DNA from: Fundidesulfovibrio putealis DSM 16056 | GTDB taxonomy: Bacteria > Desulfobacterota > Desulfovibrionia > Desulfovibrionales > Desulfovibrionaceae | Direction: 5' to 3' | DNA length: 49,549 nucleotides | NCBI RefSeq assembly: GCF_000429325.1 | Contig: NZ_KE386886.1 | Coordinates: forward strand, 256,320 to 305,868 | Shown: positions 18,351 to 27,470 of the stretch, piece after piece | How positions within the stretch are numbered: the first letter of the stretch is position 1 | Layout of the letters: the number at the start of each line of letters is the position of its first letter | Notes under the pieces: generated by a model | The model's input: only the letters and a program-made list of their open reading frames with translations | The model's database searches: none | Told to the model about the DNA's origin: nothing | Made by a program: the position numbers and the translations under genes

Positions 18351-18475
18351 TGGACGCCATACGCTCGTGCCCGACGACGCCCGGCAAGGCTCTGGCGCAT
18401 ACGCTCCATCTCCCGGACTCCGTTCGCATCTTTCTCGTCTCAAGAACGCCAACGCCTGCCGGGAGGTCCTGTTGA
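18350..18475 (+). CDS. Possible 41-residue coupling peptide, unverified
   Basis: An ATG overlapping the phosphatase stop (TAATG) opens a 41-residue frame that ends in TTGA, overlapping the TTG start of tamA by two bases. No family, signal or hydrophobic segment is recognised and no separate ribosome site is present. It bridges exactly from one gene to the next, so it may be a translational link, or a chance frame. Confidence 0.25.
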   Translation: MDAIRSCPTTPGKALAHTLHLPDSVRIFLVSRTPTPAGRSC

Positions 18476-20307
18476 GACGCATCGCTCTTCTTGCGGCCCT
18501 CTTCTGCGCCGTATGCGCCGTCGAACTGGCTTGCCCCCTCGCCCGCCCGCTTGCCCAGGAACAGGCTGCCCCTGCCAACGGGCAGCCGCTGCGCTATCAG
18601 GTCTCCTTCTCCGGCCTGAACGACAAACCCCTCATGGACCTTTTGCGTTCCGTATCCGACACGGCAACCATGGCGAACAAGCCGCCCGCCAACATGTTCC
18701 TGCTGCGCGGGCGCGCCCGCGGCGACCTGAAGAAGCTGAAGGACGCCATGGCCTCGCGGGGCTACTTCGCGGCCCGTGTGAGCTTCGCCATCGATGAAAA
18801 GGCGACGCCCATCCAGGTCCGCTTCACGCTGGAGCCGGGCGGCGCGTTCCTCCTGAAATGGGTGGACGTGGAACTGGCCGAGGGCAGCGACCCCGTCCGG
18901 TTCGCCATCCCGGAGGCCTCCGTACTGGGCCTCACCCTGGACGCCCCGGCGGTCTCCAAGGAGATCGTGAACGCCGAGGACAAGCTCGTCTCCTATTTCA
19001 AGAACCGGGGGTATCCGTTTGCCGCCCTGGAACGCCGCAAGGCCGTGGCCGACCCCCAGGCCCACACCCTGCACGTCACCTATATTATCGCCCCAGGCCC
19101 GTACTCCGTGTTCGGCCCCACCAGGGTCACAGGGCTCAAAGACGTCAACGAAAGCCTGCTCACCCCGCTGGCCCCCTGGAAGGAGGGCGACGAGTACTCC
19201 CAGGAGAAGGTCGAGCTGTATCAGAGGCGGCTGGCCGACCTGGGGCTCTTCGCCAAGGCTTCCGCCGCCCCCAAAAAGCTCGCGGGGGAGCCGGGCCGCG
19301 TCGAGGTGGACGCCCAGGTCACCGAGCGCAAGCCGCGCACCTTCAAGGGAGGCGTCACCTACAACACGGACGACGGCCCCGGAGCGCAGATAAACTGGGA
19401 GCACCGCAATTTGTTTGGCAACGGGGAGCGCCTGAAGCTCCATGCGGCGGTTTCGCAGGTCAGTTCGGTGCTCGAGGCCAACTTCGAGAACCCGTTCTTC
19501 CTGGACCAGAAGCAACGCCTGCTGGCCGGTTTCAGGGCTGCCGACGAAAACACCGACGCCTATCACGGCCAGAACGTCACCGGAGAGATCAAGATTTCGC
19601 GCAAGCTGGGCGAACACGTCTCGGCCCAGGCAGGCGTGGGCTACAGGGCCAGCCTGGTCTTCGACGACGCCGCCAACCCCAATACGAGCAACACCCGCTA
19701 CAACCTGGCCTCTATCCCGCTTGGCCTCTCGGCCGACACGCGAGACGACCCGCTGAACCCCTCCAAGGGCTGGATGTTCGCCCTGAGCGCCACTCCCTGG
19801 CTGGACACGCAGGGAACCGACCTCAACTTCCTGAAGGCGGTGGTTTCCGGGTCCCACTACCTGCAGGTGCTGGAAAAACCGTCGCTCATCCTGGCCACGC
19901 GGGCCTCGCTGGGGTCCATCTCCGGCGTCTCGGCCTCGCGCCTGGTGCCGCCGGACGTGCGCTTCTACGCAGGCGGCAGCGGGTCCATCCGGGGCTACGC
20001 CTACCAGAGCGCCGGGCCGCTTCGCGGCGACAAACCGCTGGGCGGGCGCTCCCTGTTCGATTTCAGCACGGAGCTGCGCATCAGGCTCACGGAGATGTTC
20101 GGGCTGGTGTTCTTCCTGGACGGCGGCAACGCCTTCGAAGCCGAGTATCCCGTGCCGGGAGACGGGCTGTTGCTGGGGGCCGGGACCGGGCTCCGGGTGT
20201 ACACGCCCATCGGGCCGTTCCGGGTGGACGTGGCCACGCCGCTTAACCGCCGCAAGACCGTGGACGACGTGTTTCAGCTCTATATCAGCCTGGGCCAGGC
20301 TTTCTAG
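18472..20307 (+). CDS. tamA: TamA: outer-membrane Omp85-family protein of the translocation and assembly module
   Basis: 611-residue protein with a signal peptide, POTRA domains (about 40-260) and a C-terminal Omp85 beta-barrel (about 270-611). The conserved barrel motif appears as GGSGSIRGYAYQSAGP near residue 500, and the C-terminus ends LYISLGQAF with the terminal phenylalanine common in outer-membrane proteins. TamA works with TamB in outer-membrane biogenesis, and tamB follows. The start is a TTG at 18472: GGAGG lies five bases upstream and the signal peptide begins there, while the upstream in-frame ATG at 18367 would add 35 non-signal residues. Confidence 0.93.
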   Translation: MRRIALLAALFCAVCAVELACPLARPLAQEQAAPANGQPLRYQVSFSGLNDKPLMDLLRSVSDTATMANKPPANMFLLRGRARGDLKKLKDAMASRGYFAARVSFAIDEKATPIQVRFTLEPGGAFLLKWVDVELAEGSDPVRFAIPEASVLGLTLDAPAVSKEIVNAEDKLVSYFKNRGYPFAALERRKAVADPQAHTLHVTYIIAPGPYSVFGPTRVTGLKDVNESLLTPLAPWKEGDEYSQEKVELYQRRLADLGLFAKASAAPKKLAGEPGRVEVDAQVTERKPRTFKGGVTYNTDDGPGAQINWEHRNLFGNGERLKLHAAVSQVSSVLEANFENPFFLDQKQRLLAGFRAADENTDAYHGQNVTGEIKISRKLGEHVSAQAGVGYRASLVFDDAANPNTSNTRYNLASIPLGLSADTRDDPLNPSKGWMFALSATPWLDTQGTDLNFLKAVVSGSHYLQVLEKPSLILATRASLGSISGVSASRLVPPDVRFYAGGSGSIRGYAYQSAGPLRGDKPLGGRSLFDFSTELRIRLTEMFGLVFFLDGGNAFEAEYPVPGDGLLLGAGTGLRVYTPIGPFRVDVATPLNRRKTVDDVFQLYISLGQAF

Positions 20308-20313
20308 GATGGC

Positions 20314-20360
20314 GTTCTCAGAATACGTTCATACAGAGTATGAACCTGAACCAAGAGAAC
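20314..20360. repeat. Nested inverted repeats downstream of tamA
   Basis: GTTCATAC (20327-20334) and GTATGAAC (20338-20345) form a perfect eight-base hairpin with loop AGA. An outer pair GTTCTC (20314-20319) and GAGAAC (20355-20360) is placed nearly symmetrically around it. No T-run follows, so a simple terminator is doubtful. Confidence 0.6.
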
Positions 20361-20369
20361 CATTTAATT

Positions 20370-20405
20370 TGTTGTTGAAAAACATGTACATGTTTTTCAA
20401 CAACA
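20370..20405. repeat. 36-bp perfect palindrome between tamA and tamB
   Basis: Every base from 20370 to 20405 pairs about the centre 20387/20388; each half-site reads TGTTGTTGAAAAACATGT. It ends 24 bp before the tamB ATG. As RNA it would form a very stable AU-rich hairpin; as DNA it could bind a dimeric regulator. No T-tract follows on the plus strand. Confidence 0.9.
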
Positions 20406-20428
20406 CCACGCTAGCATAGCGGGGAACC

Positions 20429-23400
20429 ATGGGAATCAAGCTCTCACGCACGGCGCTCCTACGGGCGGGCAAGTGGGCGGCCTGGCTGTCAGCCGTTTGT
20501 CTGGTCATCGTTCTGGCGGCGTACCTGGTCGTGCAGACCCCGTGGACCAAGGGCCTGCTGGTCGACGCCATCGTGGACTCCTTTGCGCGCGAACTGGGCT
20601 GGAAGGTCGAGCTGTCCACTCCCGAGGGGATGCTGCCCTTCACCGTGCGTATCGCCTCGCTGCGCATCTCGGACAAGGACGGCGAGTGGCTGGCCGCAAC
20701 GAACACCTCCCTGTCGATTTCCCCCTGGCCGTTTGGCCGGGGCCTCGCCTCCGTAAGGCTCGCCGTGGACGAGGCGGCCCTGCGCCGCGCCCCGCTGCTG
20801 CCGCCGGATCAAGGCCCGCCGCCGCCTGCCTCGCGTCCGCTGGCCTTCCTGGATTCGCTTGGGCCGATCCCGGTGGAAGCCGAAGTCCAGGCGGACATTG
20901 CCAGCCTGATCCTGGACGCCCCGGTGGCCGGACGCGCCATGGCTGGCCGGGCTTCCGTGCATGCGCTGGCCCTGGCCGGAGCCGTGGACGCCCGGATTTC
21001 CGTCACGGCGCATGAAGGCGCGAAGGCTCCTGACGCGGACGCCGCGCCCGTGCTGACGGACGTCTCGCTCGAAGCCCGCATCGACCCTGGTGCGCGCACC
21101 GCCCGGCTCAAGCTGGCCCTGACCGAAGGAGCTGGCGGCTTGGCCGCAGCCATGGCCGGACTGTCGCCGGACCTCCCCCTGTCGCTCACCCTGGACGGCG
21201 ACGGCCCGCTGTCCGGCTGGCAGGCCAAATTCGCCATGGGCGCAGGCCAGGACGAGATGCTCTCAGGCACGCTCACCGCAGAACTTGGCCGCACCTCGGC
21301 CAATGACGCCAAGGTCGGCCTGTCCTTGAGCGTCAATCCGTTCTTCCTGCCTGTCTCGCCCCAATTGCGCGACGCGCTCGGCTCGCGGGTGGAGCTTGCC
21401 TTCGCGGGCCTTATGACCAGCGCCGGGCTGCCGGAGCCGCAGTGGCGGGTCCTGGCGCAGGACTTGTCCGTGTCCACCAAGGCATTCAAGGCATTGGTGC
21501 GCGGCGACAGCGGCCCCATGGGGCTCGCCCCGCGCCTGACCTTCGAACTGAGCGTGGCCGACCCCGGCTCACTCGGCGTGAAGACCGGGCCGCTGGCCGT
21601 GCACGGCGGCCTGGACGCGGACATCGACCCCGCCGGGCCGCTGACCGCCGCCCTCAGGCTCTCCTCGCCTGATCTGGCTTCCGCCCTGTCGCCGCTTGGC
21701 GTGGAACTCGGCGGCAAGGCGGACATCGCCGCGAAGCTCACAGGTGATGTCCGCGCGCAGGATTTCAGCGTGACCCTGGACGCGGGGCTTACGGAGCTCG
21801 CTTCCGGCGCCAGCGCCACGGGAGACCTCGGACCCAAGCTCGCCACGGCCCTGGGGCGCGAGGTGAGCCTGCGCCTGGACGCCAGCCTCTCGGGCGGAAA
21901 GCTCGCCACGCTCAAGGGGCTTCGCCTCACGTCGAAAGCGCTTCGGGTGGATGCGTCCGGCTCCTACGACATTGCAGCGCGCAGCACGGACGCGCGCGCC
22001 GAGGTGGACGCCCCGGACCTGTCGGCGCTTGCCCCGTTTGCCGGAATGAAGCTGGCCGGGTCGGTCACGCTGCGGGCCAGGGCCGAGGGGATCGTGGACG
22101 CCCCGCGCCTGACGCTCGACGTGGAAGGAAAAACCCTGACCCTGGACCAGACCCGTCTGGACCGGGCCGGGTTGCGCCTTGCCGCGACGCCGGAAAAAGG
22201 CGGCGTTGCCGGAAGGCTCGAGGTCCGGGCGGAAAAGGGAAAGGGCAGTCTGTCTGTGTCCACGGCCTTTGCCCAGGCCGGACAGAAGCTCGTGCTGACG
22301 GGCCTTCAGGGGACCGGACCGGGCCTTGCCCTGTCGGGCGACCTGGACGCCGCGCTGGACCACATGACAGCCACAGGCCGCGTGAAGGCCTCCGTGGATC
22401 TTGCCCCCCTGGGCGCGTTCCTGAGCACGAAAATGGCTGGACGGATGCAGGCCGAGGTCTCCCTGGCCTCCTCCGGGCCGCGCCAGGACGTGACCGCGCG
22501 CGTGGAGGCCTCGGGGCTTTCGGCGGAAGGTGCGGGCGTGAAGAAGGCGGATGTTTCCGGCTCCTTCACCGATGTCCTGCGCTCCCCGCAGGGAGCTCTC
22601 ACGGTCGCGCTGGCCCAGGTGACGGCAGGCAGCGCCGCGCTGGAGTCCGTCCAGCTCAAGGCCAACGCGGGCGGCAAGGCCATCGAGTTCAGCGTGGCGC
22701 TCAAGGGCACGCGCCCCGAAAGCTTCGAGCTGGCCACGGGCGGCTCGTTCGCTCCCGCGCCGGGCGGCGGCACGCTCCGCCTGGACAAGCTCGACGCCAC
22801 GGCCAGAGAGATGAAGCTCATTCTGACCCGCCCGGCCACCGCCGCCTTCGCGCCGGGCGTCATGAGCCTGGAGGGGCTGAATCTCTCCCTGGACGGGACA
22901 TCCATCACGGCTTCCGGCGCGCTGAGGCCGGGCAAGGCCGAATTCTCGGCGGACGTGGCCGCGCTTCCGCTGGGGATGCTTGAGAAAGCCGGGCTGCCCG
23001 CCCTGTCCGGAACGGCCACGCTCGCGCTCAGGGTATCGGGAACGCCCACCGCCCCCAGAGTTACGGCTGAAGTGAAGCTTGATCAGGTGGCTGTCAGGGC
23101 GGCGCAGGGCCAGAACATAGCGCCCGCGAACCTCACCGCCGAAGTGCTCCTCGCCGGGGGGCGGCTCACGGTGTCCGCACGGGCTTCAGCTGGCACCGGT
23201 GCGGCATTTGACCTCAAGGCCGCCCTGCCCGCACGGCTCAGCCTGTCCCCCTTCGCCTTCGCCCTGCCCCGCGACGCCGCGCTGGAAGCCGCGCTCACGG
23301 GCGACGTGGATCTGGCCCAGGTGGCGGCCATGACCGGCGACGAGGCCCTGAGCCTCAAGGGCACGCTCAAGGCCGACTTCACCGTTTCGGGAAAGCTGTC

Positions 23401-24568
23401 GGCTCCGTTGGTCTCGGGGCGCGCCACGCTGAGTGGCGGGCAGGCGGACTACGTCGCCACCGGAACCCGCCTGCGGGACATCACTCTGGACCTTGAGGCG
23501 TCCGGCACGCGCGCCACCCTCAAGACGTTCTCGGCCAGGGACGCGGGCCAGGGGAGCCTCACCGTTTCCGGCAAGGCCGATCTCTCGCCCGAGGCCGGAT
23601 TCCCCTTCGAGGGCGCCCTGGTGGTGGACAAGCTCACTCCGGTGCGCATGGACATGGTTACGGCCATGCTCTCGGCCAAGGTGGACGTCTCGGGCGGGGC
23701 TGGCGGCGCGAAGGTCAAGGGCGGCGTGAACGTCGGCCCGGTGGAGGTGGCCATCCCCAACCGCGTTCCGCCGGACGCCACGCCCATCCAGGTAACCATG
23801 GTCGGTCCGCGCGGCTCCACGCCCGCAAAGCCCGCCCCGCCGGCAGCGGCCTACCCCGTGGACCTGGACGTGGCCGTTGACTTTCCGGGCCGGATCTTCG
23901 TCCGGGGCATGGGGCTTGACTCCATGTGGGCCGGGAACCTGCGCGTGAAGGGCACGGCGGCCCAGCCGGAGATCGGCGGGGCGATCCGCATCGTGAAGGG
24001 ACAGCTCGACTTCTTCGGCAAGAACTTCAACCTCGCGCGCGGCGAAGTGACCTTCTATGGCAGCACTCCGCCCATGCCCGTGCTGGACATTGAGGCAAAA
24101 GCCGAGGCCGGAGACATCACTGCCAGCATCCTGGTGTCCGGCAGCGCCGCCCGCCCGTCCATCGACTTCACCTCCGACCCGGCCGTGCCGCGCGACGAAA
24201 TCCTGGCCAGGGTGCTTTTTGGCCAGAGCGTGTCCTCGCTGACCCCGCCCCAGGCGCTGCAACTGGCCCAGGCGGTGGCCACCCTGAGCGGTGCGGGCGG
24301 GTCGCTCGACTTTCTGGGCGCGACGCGAAAGCTGGCCGGGCTTGATTATCTCGGCGTGAAATCCACGGGCCAGAACATCGGCCAGAGCACGGTGGCGGCG
24401 GGCAAGTACGTGGCCGACGGAGTCTACGTGGAAGCCAGCCAGGGTCTGGCGGGTACGAGCGGAGCCGTGTCCGTGGAGGTGGACGTGACCAAGAACATCA
24501 CCATCGAAAGCAAGATCGGCCTGGACGCCAAGACCGGAGTGGGGCTCAACTGGAAGTTCGATTACTGA
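20429..24568 (+). CDS. tamB: TamB: inner-membrane-anchored bridging protein (DUF490)
   Basis: 1379-residue AsmA-like/TamB protein. One N-terminal signal anchor (about 13-36) is followed by more than 1,000 residues of repetitive, beta-rich, alanine/leucine/glycine-biased sequence predicted to form a hydrophobic groove across the periplasm. The conserved DUF490 C-terminus contains GGAIRIVKGQLDFFGKNFNL, GEVTFYGSTPPMPVLDIEA and a final GVGLNWKFDY. It partners TamA in lipid or protein transport to the outer membrane. GGGGAACC precedes the ATG. The 121-bp gap after tamA holds striking palindromes. Confidence 0.93.
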   Translation: MGIKLSRTALLRAGKWAAWLSAVCLVIVLAAYLVVQTPWTKGLLVDAIVDSFARELGWKVELSTPEGMLPFTVRIASLRISDKDGEWLAATNTSLSISPWPFGRGLASVRLAVDEAALRRAPLLPPDQGPPPPASRPLAFLDSLGPIPVEAEVQADIASLILDAPVAGRAMAGRASVHALALAGAVDARISVTAHEGAKAPDADAAPVLTDVSLEARIDPGARTARLKLALTEGAGGLAAAMAGLSPDLPLSLTLDGDGPLSGWQAKFAMGAGQDEMLSGTLTAELGRTSANDAKVGLSLSVNPFFLPVSPQLRDALGSRVELAFAGLMTSAGLPEPQWRVLAQDLSVSTKAFKALVRGDSGPMGLAPRLTFELSVADPGSLGVKTGPLAVHGGLDADIDPAGPLTAALRLSSPDLASALSPLGVELGGKADIAAKLTGDVRAQDFSVTLDAGLTELASGASATGDLGPKLATALGREVSLRLDASLSGGKLATLKGLRLTSKALRVDASGSYDIAARSTDARAEVDAPDLSALAPFAGMKLAGSVTLRARAEGIVDAPRLTLDVEGKTLTLDQTRLDRAGLRLAATPEKGGVAGRLEVRAEKGKGSLSVSTAFAQAGQKLVLTGLQGTGPGLALSGDLDAALDHMTATGRVKASVDLAPLGAFLSTKMAGRMQAEVSLASSGPRQDVTARVEASGLSAEGAGVKKADVSGSFTDVLRSPQGALTVALAQVTAGSAALESVQLKANAGGKAIEFSVALKGTRPESFELATGGSFAPAPGGGTLRLDKLDATAREMKLILTRPATAAFAPGVMSLEGLNLSLDGTSITASGALRPGKAEFSADVAALPLGMLEKAGLPALSGTATLALRVSGTPTAPRVTAEVKLDQVAVRAAQGQNIAPANLTAEVLLAGGRLTVSARASAGTGAAFDLKAALPARLSLSPFAFALPRDAALEAALTGDVDLAQVAAMTGDEALSLKGTLKADFTVSGKLSAPLVSGRATLSGGQADYVATGTRLRDITLDLEASGTRATLKTFSARDAGQGSLTVSGKADLSPEAGFPFEGALVVDKLTPVRMDMVTAMLSAKVDVSGGAGGAKVKGGVNVGPVEVAIPNRVPPDATPIQVTMVGPRGSTPAKPAPPAAAYPVDLDVAVDFPGRIFVRGMGLDSMWAGNLRVKGTAAQPEIGGAIRIVKGQLDFFGKNFNLARGEVTFYGSTPPMPVLDIEAKAEAGDITASILVSGSAARPSIDFTSDPAVPRDEILARVLFGQSVSSLTPPQALQLAQAVATLSGAGGSLDFLGATRKLAGLDYLGVKSTGQNIGQSTVAAGKYVADGVYVEASQGLAGTSGAVSVEVDVTKNITIESKIGLDAKTGVGLNWKFDY

Positions 24569-24784
24569 GGACCGCCGGGTTGTGAGCGCGCAGGCCCGGC
24601 AGCCTGGGCGCTGCCCCTGTGGCAGACGCCTGCCTGGCTTGTTCCATCGTCTTCCGGACTCAGCCAGCCCGGTGTGACACTCCCTCCGACGGCAAAGTTG
24701 CCTGAGGCAGATGCGCGCCATGGCAGCCGGGCATCTCCAGCATTCGGGAGCCTGTCCGACGAGGCCAAGCAACACTTCGAGAAC

Positions 24785-24813
24785 GAAAAAGGGCCAGGAC
24801 GTGGTCCTGACCC
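24785..24813 (-). terminator. Rho-independent terminator of the RRM protein gene
   Basis: Arms at 24791-24800 and 24804-24813 pair over ten positions, with one G-U in the minus-strand transcript. The minus strand continues into TTTTTCG. The G-U pair works only in that orientation, supporting assignment to the leftward gene ending at 24852. The rest of the tamB-RRM spacer shows no gene. Confidence 0.85.
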
Positions 24814-24851
24814 TTCGATTCTATCGGAATGCGCTTGTGAGGCTTATGGGC

Positions 24852-25142
24852 CTACCAGCGGCGATCCCCGCCGCGACCGCCACCGCCGCCGGAGCGGGAC
24901 TTCTCTTCGGCTTCGTTGACCTTCAGATTGCGGCCACCGAAATCCTTGCCGTCCATGCCCTGGATAGCGGCCCTGGCGCCTTCATCGTCCATCTCGACGA
25001 AACCGAAGCCGCGAAGACGGCCGGTCTCCCTGTCGGTGATCAGGCTTACGCTGATGACCTCGCCAAAGGTGGCGAACTGGGTACGGATGTCGTCTTCGGT
25101 GGAATTGAACGAAAGATTGCCGACATAAAGTTTCTTAGACAT
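24852..25142 (-). CDS. Glycine-rich RRM RNA-binding protein
   Basis: 96-residue single-RRM protein. RNP2 is LYVGNLSF (residues 5-12), RNP1 is RGFGFVEM (about 44-51), and the tail is rich in Gly, Arg and Ser. Such bacterial proteins bind single-stranded RNA and are often induced by cold or other stress. GGGAG lies nine bases before the ATG. A leader of about 105 bases and its own promoter and terminator indicate a monocistronic unit. Confidence 0.96.
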   Translation of the reverse strand: MSKKLYVGNLSFNSTEDDIRTQFATFGEVISVSLITDRETGRLRGFGFVEMDDEGARAAIQGMDGKDFGGRNLKVNEAEEKSRSGGGGGRGGDRRW

Positions 25143-25252
25143 GGGCTATTGCTCCCTTTTTTGGCAATGTTTTTTTCGCATCGATTGGAGCTGCACATCA
25201 GAAAAGCCCAAGATCCAAAAATTTCATGCTCGTTGAGTGACTCGAACAAGTT

Positions 25253-25282
25253 AATATATGTGCACGTTCCAAACATTGTAAA
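25253..25282 (-). promoter_or_regulatory. Likely promoter of the RRM protein gene
   Basis: On the minus strand TTTACA (25277-25282) and TATATT (25253-25258) are separated by 18 bases in an AT-rich patch. This predicts a leader of about 105 bases before the ATG at 25142. Confidence 0.5.
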
Positions 25283-25714
25283 GGCAAATTTCAAATATAA
25301 TTCTTCCCGGAGGACCGTCCACGCCCGGCGTTTCGCTTATGGCGGGGCCTCCCGCCCTTATCAAGAAACATTTCCAGCCCGGCCACCCAGGCTCCACAGG
25401 AGCCCGGACGGCTGAAAAGTGCATCTCGCCGCCTGGAGCCAGGAATCGACCCGCACTTCCCGCCACGCACTCCTCTCCCGCCGGACCCGCTCCCGATCAA
25501 CACGGCTGCTCCGTTCGCACCGCATTTGCCATCGCTTGCCAAGCCGATGTCAGGAAAATGTCAGGGCATCCCTATAGGTCATTCCCAAAAGGCCATGTGA
25601 CGCCCGTGGCCCGAGTGCGCCCGAAGAGCGCCAGCCTCAGCAGCGCAGCTGTGGTCAACATCTTCGACCCGCTGGAGGGATGTGCGAGGTTCCCCCGGTC
25701 ATGGAGAACGCCCG
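25283..25714. other. Intergenic region before the broken phosphatase gene
   Basis: About 430 bases with no supportable gene. Open frames on both strands lack ribosome sites and family features. No repeat or hairpin stands out. Confidence 0.4.
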
Positions 25715-26120
25715 ATGAGGATCGAGTCCGCAGGACTCACGGACACGGGGTGTGTCCGTGAAAACAACGAGGACGCCTTCCTGGCGGATTCCAGCCTTGG
25801 ACTGTTTGTCGTGGCCGACGGCATGGGCGGACTGGAGGCCGGGGGAATTGCCAGCAGGATGGCCGTGGATACCGTGGCCGTGAAGCTCCGCGCGGCCTCC
25901 GCCGGGATCTGCCCGGACCATCTCCTGACCCGCCCCCTGGCCCAGGCGAAATTCATGGAAGACGAGATGGGGCGGGCCTTCGAGGAAGCCAACGCCTGCA
26001 TCCGCCGCCTTGCCCTGCAGGGTCCCGGCCCCGTGGGGATGGGCACAACCCTGACCGCCCTGGCGCGCTGCGGGGACCTCTTCGTGCTTGGCAACGTGGG
26101 CGGCAGCCGCACCCGGCCCA
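25715..26120 (+). pseudogene. Truncated PP2C-type Ser/Thr phosphatase
   Basis: The frame begins as a typical bacterial PP2C (Stp1-like): GLTDTGCVRENNEDAF with its metal-binding Asp, then FVVADGMGGLEAGGIAS, and GMGTTLTAL near residue 112. At about residue 128, where the family has NVGDSR, the sequence reads NVGGSRTRP and similarity stops; the second half of the roughly 240-residue domain is missing. The frame stays open to 26392, but only by running antisense through the next gene. Loss of the Asp and of the C-terminal metal ligands makes an active enzyme unlikely. The end coordinate marks where similarity is lost. Confidence 0.7.
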
Positions 26121-26146
26121 GTCCATCTCGGCACGCTTGGCGGGGA

Positions 26147-26737
26147 TCATCGCGGCGAGAGCGTATACTCCACGATGACGTACTGCCCCTTTTCGGCGGC
26201 TGGTTTCAGAACGGCCGTGAACGTCGCGTAGGTCCCCACCTGAATCCCCTTCTTCTTCCAGGTGTCCGGCCTGGCGTGGCGGTCAAGCTTGGTGCCGCCG
26301 CTGACGTAGTAGCTGGTTCCACGCGCCTCGAAACGATCATTGGCAAGCGCGATGAGTTCGTCCACCTGGGAGAACAACTCCACGTCGTTTGAACACGAGG
26401 ACACTTCATACTCAGCTGAGGCGTGCCTGCTTACTTTCCTGCCAAAATACTTCTCTGTGACATCATCAACCCGTGCAGCTGGGATCAACACCGTCACCCT
26501 GTTCTTATTTCGCAGGGATTTTGCCTCATGGCATACGAGGAACAGCTGCGCAAAGTCCTGCAACATGCTGTCTGTCAGGGATTGTTGCTTGAAGCTCTGG
26601 GTGTTTGCTTCAGCCAGGGGCGTAAAGAAATCGTCGAGTTGCTTTTTTTCGTCTGCAGAGACGCTCGCACCGAAACATGCAACGGCCAGCACAACAAACA
26701 CGGTGCATGTTGCCGCCCATAATATGATGCTTCTCAT
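26147..26737 (-). CDS. Exported protein of unknown function
   Basis: 196 residues with a signal peptide (about 1-29, hydrophobic IILWAATCTVFVVLAVACFGASVSA region). The mature protein has no family I recognise; it contains FFTPLAEANTQSF, EKYFGRKV and a C-terminal YVIVEYTLSPR. Two cysteines (in LVCHEA and SSCSND) could pair in the periplasm. AGGAG precedes the ATG at 26737. It is the most downstream of five leftward genes for small exported proteins. Confidence 0.75.
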   Translation of the reverse strand: MRSIILWAATCTVFVVLAVACFGASVSADEKKQLDDFFTPLAEANTQSFKQQSLTDSMLQDFAQLFLVCHEAKSLRNKNRVTVLIPAARVDDVTEKYFGRKVSRHASAEYEVSSCSNDVELFSQVDELIALANDRFEARGTSYYVSGGTKLDRHARPDTWKKKGIQVGTYATFTAVLKPAAEKGQYVIVEYTLSPR

Positions 26738-26953
26738 GAGATGCTCCTGCATATAACCTTAGGATCAGTCCCAATCAGAGGTGTATCCGCGTGGATCTCG
26801 TCGTGAACCTGCACATGTCCCTGTGTATCAGTTCAAGTCAGAGGGGACTGGCTGGGAATCTGGGCAGAAATCCGTTTTCCATATGCGCTGTATAGACAGG
26901 TGTTGCCTCTGCTGGAGATCTTACACATTGCGCAACAGGCCCTTTCCATGCGC

Positions 26954-27433
26954 TTATTTGCGTGAAACCGTGATCCCGTAGACTGAATCCTCCCCAGCAT
27001 TTTTCACTTCACGGAAGCGGAATGCCAACCCGCCATGCGTCCAGGACGTCACCTTGCCGGATTTGCGGCCCTGGCCTGCATTCGCGGCAATCCACGACAC
27101 AAGTTCCTGGGCCACCGGATTCTGCTGCTTCAGGCTGGATTCGATCACGATCTCGATCCATCTGCCCTTGCTGTCGAAATCCACCAGCAACGTGACCGGG
27201 CCTTCGCCCTGCACGGCAATGAAATCGTACTGGGTGCGCTCAACCGTGAGCACGGAAGGTTCTTCACCCGCCAGCGCCCCGCTCAGTTGCGCCGCGAGTG
27301 TCGCCCTGTCCGATTCGGCGCTGACCGTCAGGGTTTTGCCCCGCAAGACGACGGGGAATGATTCCGGTTCCGCTGCCTGCGCACAGCAGGCACAAAGCAG
27401 CGTAAGAACGGCGAGTATACGGACAATGAACAT
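26954..27433 (-). CDS. Exported protein of unknown function
   Basis: 159 residues with a signal peptide ending near CAQAAE (residue 20). The mature part has FPVVLRGKTLTVSAESDRATL, a beta-rich centre (GPVTLLVDFDSKGRWIEIVIESS) and a C-terminal FRFREVKNAGEDSVYGITVSRK. No family is recognised. GGGGGAG precedes the chosen ATG at 27433; the longer upstream reading lacks a ribosome site. Leftward, 37 bp downstream of the next exported-protein gene. Confidence 0.78.
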   Translation of the reverse strand: MFIVRILAVLTLLCACCAQAAEPESFPVVLRGKTLTVSAESDRATLAAQLSGALAGEEPSVLTVERTQYDFIAVQGEGPVTLLVDFDSKGRWIEIVIESSLKQQNPVAQELVSWIAANAGQGRKSGKVTSWTHGGLAFRFREVKNAGEDSVYGITVSRK

Positions 27434-27470
27434 TGGTGGCTCCCCCAGGGACTTGCGGCCTTCGCCCGAA

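Noticed and set aside
21569-24775. Long leftward frames within tamB
   Set aside because: Compositional shadows of the alanine/glycine-rich TamB repeats.
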